Assembly (NCBI RefSeq): GCF_900128415.1
Contig: NZ_LT635772.1
Location: 1 to 64,000 of the forward strand
Direction: 5' to 3'
DNA from: Anaerococcus mediterraneensis
Lineage (GTDB): Bacteria; Bacillota; Clostridia; Tissierellales; Peptoniphilaceae
Length of the DNA stretch: 64,000 bases
Below are positions 28,173-35,573 of this stretch, in pieces. The translations under genes were made by a program, and so were the position numbers. Numbering within the stretch: the first letter of the stretch is position 1; each line of letters starts with the position of its first letter. The notes beneath the pieces are model-generated. The model saw only the letters and a list, made by a program, of their open reading frames with translations. It searched no databases and was not told where the DNA came from.

Positions 28173-28201
28173 ATCCTAACAATTATTTCGGGATTTGTCA
28201 A
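28173..28201 (-). promoter_or_regulatory. Promoter of bcd-etfBA
   Basis: Minus strand TTGACA (28201-28196), 17 bases, TAGGAT (28178-28173). The remaining spacer up to 28523 is very AT rich; it holds AAACGTTTTCT at 28345-28355, the GAAAACG motif on the minus strand, between the bcd and glcD promoters. No small gene was seen there. Confidence 0.65.
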
Positions 28202-28523
28202 ATAAAAATCAAAGTTTATTTTTAATCATCAGATAGAATAATGTTCTATAGAAGCATTTATAGAAATCAGCCTATATCTGACGTATAAAAATAAAATTCT
28301 TCAACATCCCTTTATTAATTATACTACATATAGGAATTCTATTCAAACGTTTTCTCTACTATATTTTATTTCTATATATGAATATGATTTACTAGCTAAT
28401 TTATATTCCAATAAATTTATATTTCTGTATTATAATTCTTATCTTGTAAATTTTTATATATTTTTTAATTTTTTATTTTTTAAAAAAACAATTTCATATT
28501 TTTTTATTTTTGTATTTAGTGTC

Positions 28524-28552
28524 TTGTCATTTGATTATTTTTTTGATATACT
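28524..28552 (+). promoter_or_regulatory. Promoter of glcD-lrgAB
   Basis: TTGTCA (28524-28529), 17 bases, TATACT (28547-28552). Transcription would begin near 28559, which rules out an upstream ATG at 28524. Confidence 0.75.
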
Positions 28553-28595
28553 TAAAAAGACAGACAAAAAAGATAGTTATGTCAAGGAGGTATTT

Positions 28596-30020
28596 ATGAC
28601 TAATTACAACAAAGTAAATGAAGAAATCGTATCCAAACTAAAAGATTCTGTTTCTGGAAAAGTTTTTTTTGGAGATGAAATCAACGAGGATTATTTCCAT
28701 GATGAGATGCCTATTTATGGTTCTTATAAACCAGAAGTTTTAATCGAGGCTGAATCAACACAAGATGTTTCAAATATTCTAAAAATTTGTAACGAAAACA
28801 AGATCCCTGTTTTAGCTCGTGGTGCTGGTTCTGGTCTAGTTGGTTCTGGTGTTGCTGTATCTGGTGGTGTTATGATTGACATGCAAGGCATGAATGAGAT
28901 TATCGAATACGACCTAGATAACATGGTAGTTAGAGTTCAACCAGGTGTTTTATTAAATGACTTAGCTGAAGACTGCTTATCTCAAGGATATCTATACCCA
29001 CCTGATCCAGGTGAAAAATTTGCTACACTTGGTGGTAACGTATCAACAAATGCTGGTGGTATGAGAGCTGTTAAATATGGTACAACCAGAGACTATGTTA
29101 GAGCTATGGAAGTTGTTTTGCCAACTGGTGAAATTACACACTTTGGTGCAGTTGTATCTAAAACATCAACTGGTTATTCACTAAAAGACCTTATGATTGG
29201 TTCTGAAGGTACTCTAGGTATAATCACAGAGCTTACACTAAAGATAGTTCCAAAAGCTGATTACACAGTAAGTCTTATCGTTCCTTTCGAATCTCTAGAA
29301 GCTTGTATATCTACAGTTCCAGTTCTATTTAGATCTCACTTAAAACCACAAGCTATCGAGTTTATGGAAAGAAAGATCATTCTTGCATCAGAAAAATATA
29401 TAGGTAAAGAAACATTTGCTAAAAATATAGATGGTACAGATGTCAATGCTTACCTACTTATCACTTTCGACGGAGATAACGAAGACGAAATCGATACTCT
29501 AATGGAAAAAGCTGCAGAAGTTCTAGTAGAAAATGGTGCTATAGACGTATTTGTAGCCGACACACCTGCTGCAATCAAAGACGCTTGGGCAGCAAGAAGC
29601 TCTTTCCTAGAAGCTATCGAGTCACAATACAAATTAGTTGACGAATGTGACGTTGTTGTTCCAATCAATAGAATTGCAGACTATATGACATACGTTAATG
29701 AAGTTGGTGAAAACTACGACTTTGATGTTCAATCATTTGGTCACGCAGGAGACGGCAACCTTCATATCTACACTGTATCAAACGATGAGGAAAATATCGA
29801 AGAATTTAGAAACCAAGTCGATAGTTTCTTAACCGAAATTTATGAAAAAGCTTACGAATTTGGCGGACAATTATCTGGTGAACACGGAATTGGTCACGGT
29901 AAACTTTCTTATCTAAAACAATTCGAAGGAGATCTCAATACAGACCTAATGAGAGGTATCAAGAAAGTATTTGATCCAAATATGATCTTAAACCCAGGCA
30001 AAGTAGTTTCTGCCGAATAA
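28596..30020 (+). CDS. FAD-linked 2-hydroxyacid dehydrogenase (GlcD/lactate type)
   Basis: 474 residues from ATG 28596, which has AAGGAGG five bases upstream. N-terminal PCMH-type FAD domain: LARGAGSGLVGSGVAVSGG (near 75), PPDPGEKFATLGGNVSTNAGG (near 137), IGSEGTLGIITE. C-terminal substrate domain with HAGDGNLHIY and SGEHGIGHGKL, the usual metal/flavin-site loops. Family members oxidise D-lactate, glycolate or 2-hydroxyglutarate to the keto acid. Clostridial LctD relatives pass electrons to EtfAB; bcd-etfBA lies divergently next door, so that partner is plausible. Substrate unproven. Confidence 0.9.
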   Translation: MTNYNKVNEEIVSKLKDSVSGKVFFGDEINEDYFHDEMPIYGSYKPEVLIEAESTQDVSNILKICNENKIPVLARGAGSGLVGSGVAVSGGVMIDMQGMNEIIEYDLDNMVVRVQPGVLLNDLAEDCLSQGYLYPPDPGEKFATLGGNVSTNAGGMRAVKYGTTRDYVRAMEVVLPTGEITHFGAVVSKTSTGYSLKDLMIGSEGTLGIITELTLKIVPKADYTVSLIVPFESLEACISTVPVLFRSHLKPQAIEFMERKIILASEKYIGKETFAKNIDGTDVNAYLLITFDGDNEDEIDTLMEKAAEVLVENGAIDVFVADTPAAIKDAWAARSSFLEAIESQYKLVDECDVVVPINRIADYMTYVNEVGENYDFDVQSFGHAGDGNLHIYTVSNDEENIEEFRNQVDSFLTEIYEKAYEFGGQLSGEHGIGHGKLSYLKQFEGDLNTDLMRGIKKVFDPNMILNPGKVVSAE

Positions 30021-30026
30021 TAAAAA

Positions 30027-30371
30027 ATGAAATATCTAAAAGAATTTGTCATCTTGTGTTTATGCCTATTTTTAGGCGTAATCACAAGAAGGATAATTAA
30101 CTTCCCTGTGCCAGAAGCAGTTTATGGAATGCTTTATTTATTCCTAGCACTTAAATTTAACATTTTAAAAACAGAAGATGTTAAAACTACAAGTGATGGA
30201 ATTTTATCTAACCTAGCATTTCTCTTTGTACCTGTTGGTGTAGGCATCCTTGGTAACTACGATGTTATAAAAGGAAAAGTTCTTATTATAGTTCTACTTG
30301 TTGTTATAGGTACAGCTATTACTATGGGACTTACAGGCACTATAGTACAACTATTACAAAGGAGGAAATAA
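30027..30371 (+). CDS. lrgA: LrgA/CidA family membrane protein
   Basis: 114 residues with four hydrophobic helices (about 5-22, 32-50, 60-78, 84-108) and the family PVPEAVYGMLYLFL motif. LrgAB was first seen as a holin-like lysis modulator; later work shows Bacillus and Streptococcus LrgAB-type pairs import pyruvate, and the plant LrgAB fusion PLGG1 moves glycolate/glycerate. No clear SD precedes the ATG, six bases after glcD, so it likely depends on coupling. Confidence 0.9.
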   Translation: MKYLKEFVILCLCLFLGVITRRIINFPVPEAVYGMLYLFLALKFNILKTEDVKTTSDGILSNLAFLFVPVGVGILGNYDVIKGKVLIIVLLVVIGTAITMGLTGTIVQLLQRRK

Positions 30372-31076
30372 ATGTTTGAAGCTATTTTAGACAACCAATA
30401 CTTTGGTATAATTCTATCCTTCGCTGCTTATGAAATTGGAAAATGGATCAATTCTAAAGTAAAAAGTCCTATAGCTAACCCTCTCCTACTTGCTATACTT
30501 ATCATAATTGGATTTTTAGCCGCAACAGGTATCCCTTATGAGTATTATAAAAAAGGTGGAGACTTTATAGCTTTCTTTATAGGACCAGCTACAGTAGCCA
30601 TGGTTATAGACTTATATCTAAACCTAGATACTTTAAAGAAAAATCTCCTTCCAGTTTTAGTCGGAGTAATTTGTGGATCAATCATTTCAATGATTCTTGC
30701 TGCTATACTTGCAAAAGTATTTGGCATTGGCGCAGATTTAGTTCCATCTCTAGTTCCTCAATCAATAACAACAGCTATAGCTATTTCCTTATCAGGTGAA
30801 TACAATGGTCTTGTTGGACTAACTGCCATAGCAGTAGTTATTAGAGGAGTAACAGGCGCAGTAATCGCTCCATTTATTGTAAAATTATTTAGAATCAAAG
30901 ACCCAGTTGCCCAAGGTGTTGCCATAGGTACAGCAAGCCACGCTGTTGGTACATCAGAAGCTAGAAAAATGGGTGAGGTTCAAGGTGCACTTTCTGGACT
31001 TTCTATAGCTATAGCAGGTCTTGTTACAGTACTCCTAATGCCTCTTGCCATCATGTTTGTAAATATGATATTCTAA
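30372..31076 (+). CDS. lrgB: LrgB/CidB family membrane protein
   Basis: 234 residues, about six to seven membrane helices, with the conserved VPQSITTAIAISLSGE and GTASHAVGTSEARKMGE motifs near 127 and 195. The ATG follows the lrgA stop codon with no gap; SD AAGGAGG lies inside the last lrgA codons. Together with LrgA and the upstream dehydrogenase this looks like a 2-hydroxy/2-keto acid transport and oxidation unit rather than an autolysis control locus. Confidence 0.93.
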   Translation: MFEAILDNQYFGIILSFAAYEIGKWINSKVKSPIANPLLLAILIIIGFLAATGIPYEYYKKGGDFIAFFIGPATVAMVIDLYLNLDTLKKNLLPVLVGVICGSIISMILAAILAKVFGIGADLVPSLVPQSITTAIAISLSGEYNGLVGLTAIAVVIRGVTGAVIAPFIVKLFRIKDPVAQGVAIGTASHAVGTSEARKMGEVQGALSGLSIAIAGLVTVLLMPLAIMFVNMIF

Positions 31077-31080
31077 TAAT

Positions 31081-31123
31081 AAAAACCACCAAAAGAGATT
31101 CTCCTCTTTGGTGGTTTTATTTT
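31081..31123 (+). terminator. Terminator of glcD-lrgAB
   Basis: AAAACCACCAAAAGAG (31082-31097), loop ATTCTC, CTCTTTGGTGGTTTT (31104-31118), one bulged A, then TATTTTATT. Confidence 0.92.
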
Positions 31124-31238
31124 ATTAGATTAAGAAACTTTTTATCGAATATTTCTTATATGATTGCAAAGCCAATAAACCTGCTTATAAATCGTTTTAT
31201 TTTTTCTTTATATCTTTTCTTTTGTAATTAGTTTTCAC

Positions 31239-31262
31239 AAAAAGCCCCTCATAATAGGGACT
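31239..31262 (-). terminator. Terminator for the CGGC-protein operon, duplicated stem
   Basis: Minus strand AGTCCCT (31262-31256), loop ATTATG, AGGGGCT (31249-31243), then TTTTGTG. The same 18 bases recur at 31463-31480, nearer the gene end, but without the T run. The duplication brackets the palindromic element. Confidence 0.6.
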
Positions 31263-31480
31263 CAGGCTGTTGACAAAGTTACAAAATCCAAAAGTAAGCG
31301 TTCCGTTCGTAAGAAATTGTAAGAAATTCAAATTGAAATAATCCGCCCGTAAATCGCACTGTTCGAGTGATAACGAGTTTGCGATTTACAGGATTATGAA
31401 ATTTAGAATTTCACAATTTCTGTAGTCGGATAAGCGTTTTTGGATTTTGTCTACGTTCTGAACCCCTCATAATAGGGACT
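31245..31480. repeat. Palindromic element between 18-bp direct repeats
   Basis: Direct repeats CCCCTCATAATAGGGACT at 31245-31262 and 31463-31480 flank about 200 bases that fold on themselves. Paired blocks include ACAAAATCCAAAA (31281-31293) with TTTTGGATTTTGT (31438-31450), GAAATTGT with ACAATTTC, GAAATTC with GAATTTC, ATAATCC (31338-31344) with GGATTAT (31391-31397), and GTAAATCGCA (31349-31358) with TGCGATTTAC (31380-31389). The ends read TCAG...CTGA. There is no open frame. It looks like a MITE-type or structured-RNA element inserted in a terminator. The rest of 31124-31512 is AT-rich spacer. Confidence 0.75.
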
Positions 31481-31512
31481 TATTTTTTAATTCTTTTGAA
31501 ATAATAATATTA

Positions 31513-31785
31513 TCAATTAATCAAACTATCTAGGATCTCTTTATATTTTCCATAGTTATTATTATCAAAATGTATAAAAGAATTTTTAACCTTCAAATCT
31601 TTTATATGGGCACACTTACTTTCGCAGCCTGAGATAACTATGATATAGTCATAAACTTTACCTTTTTCTACATATTCAAACTTTATATGTGGGTAGGTCT
31701 TTACTATATTTTTATATAAACTTGACCTATCGTATTTGCTCATACACCCGCCACAGTATTTGATACCTACGATTTTATCAGTCAT
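31513..31785 (-). CDS. Small CGGC-motif protein, unknown function
   Basis: 90 residues with four early-to-middle cysteines: IKYCGGCMSKYDR at 8-20 and ISGCESKCAH near 52-61, a pattern suited to binding an Fe-S cluster or zinc. I recall similar short CGGC...YDR proteins beside clostridial catabolic enzymes but know no function. It overlaps the Nfu-like gene by 8 bases and ends the permease-AbfD-Nfu operon, so a role in metal-centre assembly or electron supply for the dehydratase is plausible. Inference only. Confidence 0.8.
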   Translation of the reverse strand: MTDKIVGIKYCGGCMSKYDRSSLYKNIVKTYPHIKFEYVEKGKVYDYIIVISGCESKCAHIKDLKVKNSFIHFDNNNYGKYKEILDSLIN

Positions 31786-32104
31786 CTTTTCTTAAGATTT
31801 TCTTTGCAAAATCCCACATATCCTCATCTACATCATTATAAATCCTGACATCTTTTATTTTTTCTGGGAATTTTTCTATCAAAGTATTTTTTATAAGATC
31901 TTCTGATGTAAACTGGGCTGATAGGCAGTTTTTACAGGCACCCAGTAGGCTTATTGTCAATATACCATCCTCAAAAGATTTTATTGACAAGTCTCCCCCA
32001 TGTGAATTTAGCACAGGTTTTATATATTGACCTATTGACTTAATTATTTCATGGTCTATATTTAGATTTTCCTTATTTATTTTCATCATCATTGATATGG
32101 GCAA
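31778..32104 (-). CDS. Nfu/NifU C-terminal domain Fe-S scaffold
   Basis: Up to 108 residues. The Nfu signature is clear: VLNSHGGDLSIKSFEDGILTISLLGACKNCLSAQ, where the CxxC bridges a cluster in the dimer. Nfu proteins deliver Fe-S clusters to apoenzymes. It overlaps the end of the AbfD-like gene by 32 bases. AbfD enzymes need a [4Fe-4S] cluster, so a dedicated carrier is sensible. The start is uncertain: ATG at 32104 or a run of ATGs at 32092-32086, none with a good SD. Confidence 0.88.
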   Translation of the reverse strand: MPISMMMKINKENLNIDHEIIKSIGQYIKPVLNSHGGDLSIKSFEDGILTISLLGACKNCLSAQFTSEDLIKNTLIEKFPEKIKDVRIYNDVDEDMWDFAKKILRKDD

Positions 32105-33536
32105 TCTTTTTAGCCATTTCTTTCTTAAGTGGTAGGTTGCCTTGTCTAGCTATCATTATTCTCTGAGCTTGTGGAGAGCCTGCTCCGTGCATTGACTCTG
32201 TCCTGTAACCTACAGCCGCTGTTCCAAGAGTTATATTTTCTATAAGCCTCATCAGTCTCATCCTATTTTCTGTTGACACTCCTGAAGCTCCTTTGAGGAA
32301 TTTTTCTACCCATGGACCGGTGATCTCTCCCCTAAAATCAGCTTCTGATGGCATGGTTACCATTAAGCCTCCAGCTATATCTTCTGCAAGTCTAGAGATC
32401 TCATAAGGGAACCTTGTTACGTTTTGCTTACAAACATTGGCTAAAAGTAGGTCTATCAGATAAGCTCCTGATTCTGTCTTACTACCCTCGTATGAACAAG
32501 CTAATGAACAAGCCCACATTGTTTCATTTAGGTGTTGCATTTCGATTAGTTTATCTTTTATGTGACTTGCTTTAGGTACTCCATTATAATCAGCAGCTAG
32601 TGCAGCCGCACCGATTAAAACATCACCCACACCTGTTTTACAAGCATAGGATTGTCTATGGAATCCTGCAAATCTTTCTACAAGCATGCCAGAGTATTTC
32701 CACTCTTTACACATGAAGACTCTCTCATTTGGTACAAAAACATCATCAAAGATTACAAGAGCTTCTTGACCTCCAAAGGTATTGTTGCCTAGGTCCATAT
32801 CTGCCCCATCTTCTAGTTTTCTAGTATCACAAGATTGTCTACCATAGATCATAAATACTCCTTCTGCATCGGATGGAACGGCAAAAGAAACTGCGTAGTC
32901 TTTGTCCTCTTCTCTCATTGCGATTGTAGGCATAACTAAGTGCTCGTGTGAGTTTATAGATCCAGTTTGGTGGGCTTTTGCTCCCCTAACTATGATCCCA
33001 TCTTCCCTAACTTCTTTTATCCTTAGATACATATCAGGGTCTTCTTGCTGGGATGGACTAAGTCCCCTGTCACCTTTTGGATCTGTCATTGCCCCGTCTA
33101 TAGTTAGGTCTTCTTTTTGGACTTTTATCATATATTTTTTAAATCTTTCATGATAATCAGTTCCATATTCCTTGTCCATCTCATATGTAGTAGAATAAAT
33201 TGCATTGAAGGCATCCATTCCAACACATCTTTGAAAACAGCTAGCAGTCTTTTGACCCAATAATCTCTGCATCTTTATTTTTTTGACAAGGTCATCTGTA
33301 CTATGGTGGATATGGGTAAATCTATTTATTTTTTCTCCAGTCAAATGACTTGTAGTTGTAAGCAGGTCTTCAAACTCTGGATCGAAAGCTAAATCATAGG
33401 TCATAGCCACAGAATTCATCGAAGGTCTTATGATCGGATGGTCTACCGGATTTTCTACAAGCTCACCAAACATATAAACCTTTAAATCTAATTTTCTCAA
33501 ACTTTCTAAATACTGTTCACCTGTCATTAATGTCAT
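32073..33536 (-). CDS. abfD: 4-hydroxybutyryl-CoA dehydratase / vinylacetyl-CoA isomerase-like
   Basis: 487 residues, same length as AbfD, HpaB-type flavoprotein fold. The reference enzyme holds its [4Fe-4S] by Cys99, Cys103, His292 and Cys299 plus FAD. Here C100 and C104 lie in TASCFQRCVG and H293 in GFHRQSYACKTG with C299: His-Cys spacing is one residue shorter than I recall for the reference (HRQSYGGC). All four ligands are kept, so dehydration of a 4-hydroxyacyl-CoA to crotonyl-CoA is likely, but this may be a side branch with another substrate. SD AAAGGAG; 19 bases after the permease. Confidence 0.85.
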   Translation of the reverse strand: MTLMTGEQYLESLRKLDLKVYMFGELVENPVDHPIIRPSMNSVAMTYDLAFDPEFEDLLTTTSHLTGEKINRFTHIHHSTDDLVKKIKMQRLLGQKTASCFQRCVGMDAFNAIYSTTYEMDKEYGTDYHERFKKYMIKVQKEDLTIDGAMTDPKGDRGLSPSQQEDPDMYLRIKEVREDGIIVRGAKAHQTGSINSHEHLVMPTIAMREEDKDYAVSFAVPSDAEGVFMIYGRQSCDTRKLEDGADMDLGNNTFGGQEALVIFDDVFVPNERVFMCKEWKYSGMLVERFAGFHRQSYACKTGVGDVLIGAAALAADYNGVPKASHIKDKLIEMQHLNETMWACSLACSYEGSKTESGAYLIDLLLANVCKQNVTRFPYEISRLAEDIAGGLMVTMPSEADFRGEITGPWVEKFLKGASGVSTENRMRLMRLIENITLGTAAVGYRTESMHGAGSPQAQRIMIARQGNLPLKKEMAKKIAHINDDENK

Positions 33537-33555
33537 TTTATTTCTCCTTTATTCT

Positions 33556-34863
33556 TTACACAATACCAAAAACAATATAAATAACCGCTGCCAATATCGA
33601 AACTAAAATCGGTATCAAACCAGAAGTTATAAACATATCAAAAAAACCGCTCTTGTGGTTTATGCCACAATAGTCTAGATAGGTAACAACTGCACCATCA
33701 TGTGGCATAGTGTTTAAACCTCCACATGATAAAGTTGCTACCCTGTGGAAAACTGCAATATTTAGCCCCTGAGCCTGGGCAATCTGTACATAATGAGCAC
33801 CCAAAGCATCTAAGGCAATAGCAAGACCACCTGAAGCAGATCCTGTGGCTGCAGCAAGGATATTAACAGCAATCATCAAACCAAATATTGGATGACCACC
33901 TATATTTATAACTATATCTACTAAGTGCTGAAAACCTGGTGAAGTCTTGACAACGGTACCAAAGCCAACAGCTGCAGAAGTGTTTATAATAGCTGATATA
34001 GCACTTCTAGAACCTATGTTAAATACATTAAATACTGTATCATTTTGTTTTATTATGTAAGTATAATTAAAAATCATAGCTACAACGACACCAACCAACA
34101 AAGCGATTTCTATCGGCTTTTTCAATACATTGAGTGTTATAAGTATCAAAATAAATGGCAACAAAGTAGATGTGATTGGGTTTGGTAGGTCAGCTTCTGG
34201 TATTTCAGAAACCTTTCTTTCTGGTTCTGTAAAATGCTCACCGTTAGCCCTTAATTTTTTTACCCTATACTCTAACCATATATATGCTAAAACAAACATC
34301 AAAGCAACAGAAATAAATCCTAAAATTGGTGCTGCCATTGCTGTTGTCCCAAAATACTCCATTGGGATTAAGTTTTGAATAGTTGGTGCTCCCGGTGCGG
34401 ACATAGCAAATTGAAATGCTCCTACCATTATTGTCGCTGGTATAAGTCTATTTGGTATATTTCCTGACTTAAATAAATTTATAACCACTGGATACATAGT
34501 AAAAATTATTACAAATCCTGATATACCACCATAAGCCAAAATTCCACCTGATACCATAGATATTAAAATAGCCTTATCAGCTCCCAATTTTTTTACAATC
34601 CATTGGGTTAAAGACTGGGCACCACCTGATACCTCCAGAATCCTACCAAAAATTGCACTGATCATAAATGTTGGAAACCAAGATTTTGTAAATCCAATAA
34701 AGCCCTGCATATATGTATCTGTATATGCCTGATATAGGTCCAGCCCGCCTGATAATGCTACTATTAATGCACAAATTGGTGCTGCCCATACCAGACTTGC
34801 ACCTCTGAATGCAAAAAACACCAGTAGTACTAGACCTACAAATATTCCAAGTACGCTTAACAT
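33556..34863 (-). CDS. GntP family organic acid permease, copy 1
   Basis: 435 residues, about 12 membrane helices. GntP-type features: ILAYGGISGFVIIFTMYPV and the C-terminal ATGSASGGLAIALDALG loop. GntP members carry gluconate, and close relatives carry D-3-hydroxybutyrate. Genetic link to the AbfD-like gene suggests 4-hydroxybutyrate or a similar hydroxy acid as cargo (inference). Paralog at 35574. First gene of its operon; SD AGGAGG. Confidence 0.88.
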   Translation of the reverse strand: MLSVLGIFVGLVLLVFFAFRGASLVWAAPICALIVALSGGLDLYQAYTDTYMQGFIGFTKSWFPTFMISAIFGRILEVSGGAQSLTQWIVKKLGADKAILISMVSGGILAYGGISGFVIIFTMYPVVINLFKSGNIPNRLIPATIMVGAFQFAMSAPGAPTIQNLIPMEYFGTTAMAAPILGFISVALMFVLAYIWLEYRVKKLRANGEHFTEPERKVSEIPEADLPNPITSTLLPFILILITLNVLKKPIEIALLVGVVVAMIFNYTYIIKQNDTVFNVFNIGSRSAISAIINTSAAVGFGTVVKTSPGFQHLVDIVINIGGHPIFGLMIAVNILAAATGSASGGLAIALDALGAHYVQIAQAQGLNIAVFHRVATLSCGGLNTMPHDGAVVTYLDYCGINHKSGFFDMFITSGLIPILVSILAAVIYIVFGIV

Positions 34864-34945
34864 CTTTCCTCCTATATATTATATTATGACAATACATACT
34901 ACAAACAATTTTCTATGTTTAGCAAAATAAAGTCACTTACGATAT

Positions 34946-34988
34946 ATTATAAATAATAAATAGTTTTTTGTCAATATATAAACTATTT
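34946..34988 (-). promoter_or_regulatory. Promoter of the permease-abfD operon with overlapping palindrome
   Basis: Minus strand TTGACA (34974-34969), 17 bases, TATAAT (34951-34946). AAATAGTTT (34958-34966) and AAACTATTT (34980-34988) are perfect 9-bp arms centred on the -35, well placed for a repressor. The rest of the 34864-35081 spacer is AT rich with no gene seen. Confidence 0.75.
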
Positions 34989-35081
34989 ATATCTTTCAAA
35001 AAATTCTATTGGAAATTTATTTAACAAATTTATATTATAATCAATTTTTTAAAAATTTTACAAGATTTAGATTAAGAATAT

Positions 35082-35107
35082 AAAAAATAGGCCCATAGGG
35101 CCTATTT
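35082..35107 (-). terminator. Terminator of the CoA-transferase-permease-maoC operon
   Basis: Minus strand AAATAGGCCC (35107-35098), loop TAT, GGGCCTATTT (35094-35085), then TTTATATTC. Confidence 0.93.
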
Positions 35108-35121
35108 CTACTTGAAAATTT

Positions 35122-35523
35122 TTATTTTTTTGGAGGCATTAATAAAGCTTCACCTGTTATAACTTCTTTGCCATCTTGGTTTGTAACTATTGTTTCAAAC
35201 TTTAAGAATCTATCTTTGAAATATTCTTTAACTTCGATTCTTGCTGTTACAGTATCACCAAAGAATACTGGTGCTGTGAAGTTAAGTTGTTGGCTAACAT
35301 AAATTGATCCTGGGATCATTGATGCTAGAGCATTTGAGATCAGACCTGATGTCAAAATACCATGTACAACTCTTTGTCCAAACACACCCTCTTCAGCTTT
35401 TACTTTATTTACGTGAGCTGGGTTTAAATCTCCAGTTATACCTGCAAATAAATATACATCTGATTCAGATATTGTTTTAGAAACTTCATATGAATCACCT
35501 ATTTTATAATCTTGTAAACTCAT
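35122..35523 (-). CDS. MaoC-like (R)-specific enoyl-CoA hydratase
   Basis: 133 residues, single hot-dog fold. FAGITGDLNPAHVN (about 26-39) is the hydratase 2 motif with catalytic Asp and His; GQRVVHGILTSGLI forms the adjacent helix. The family interconverts (R)-3-hydroxyacyl-CoA and trans-2-enoyl-CoA, here probably (R)-3-hydroxybutyryl-CoA and crotonyl-CoA. It ends an operon with a CoA-transferase and a GntP permease. Note that crt handles the opposite (S) form. Confidence 0.92.
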   Translation of the reverse strand: MSLQDYKIGDSYEVSKTISESDVYLFAGITGDLNPAHVNKVKAEEGVFGQRVVHGILTSGLISNALASMIPGSIYVSQQLNFTAPVFFGDTVTARIEVKEYFKDRFLKFETIVTNQDGKEVITGEALLMPPKK

Positions 35524-35573
35524 TTTTTCTCCTTTTATTTACTTTAACTATTCAAAAAAACTTTTTTGAATTT

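Noticed and set aside
28524-28595. Upstream start for the GlcD-type gene
   Set aside because: The ATG at 28524 lies in the -35 box of a good promoter; AAGGAGG stands before ATG 28596.
30027-31076. Holin/antiholin lysis control by LrgAB
   Set aside because: No murein hydrolase or LytSR genes nearby; operon with a 2-hydroxyacid dehydrogenase points to transport.
31245-31480. Possible minimal CRISPR (two repeats, one spacer)
   Set aside because: The 18-bp repeats are 218 bases apart, the interval is self-complementary, and no cas genes are present. A terminator duplication around an element explains it better.
32073-33536. 4-hydroxyphenylacetate 3-monooxygenase (HpaB)
   Set aside because: Same fold, but the four Fe-S ligands (two Cys, His, Cys) of AbfD are present and HpaB has none.
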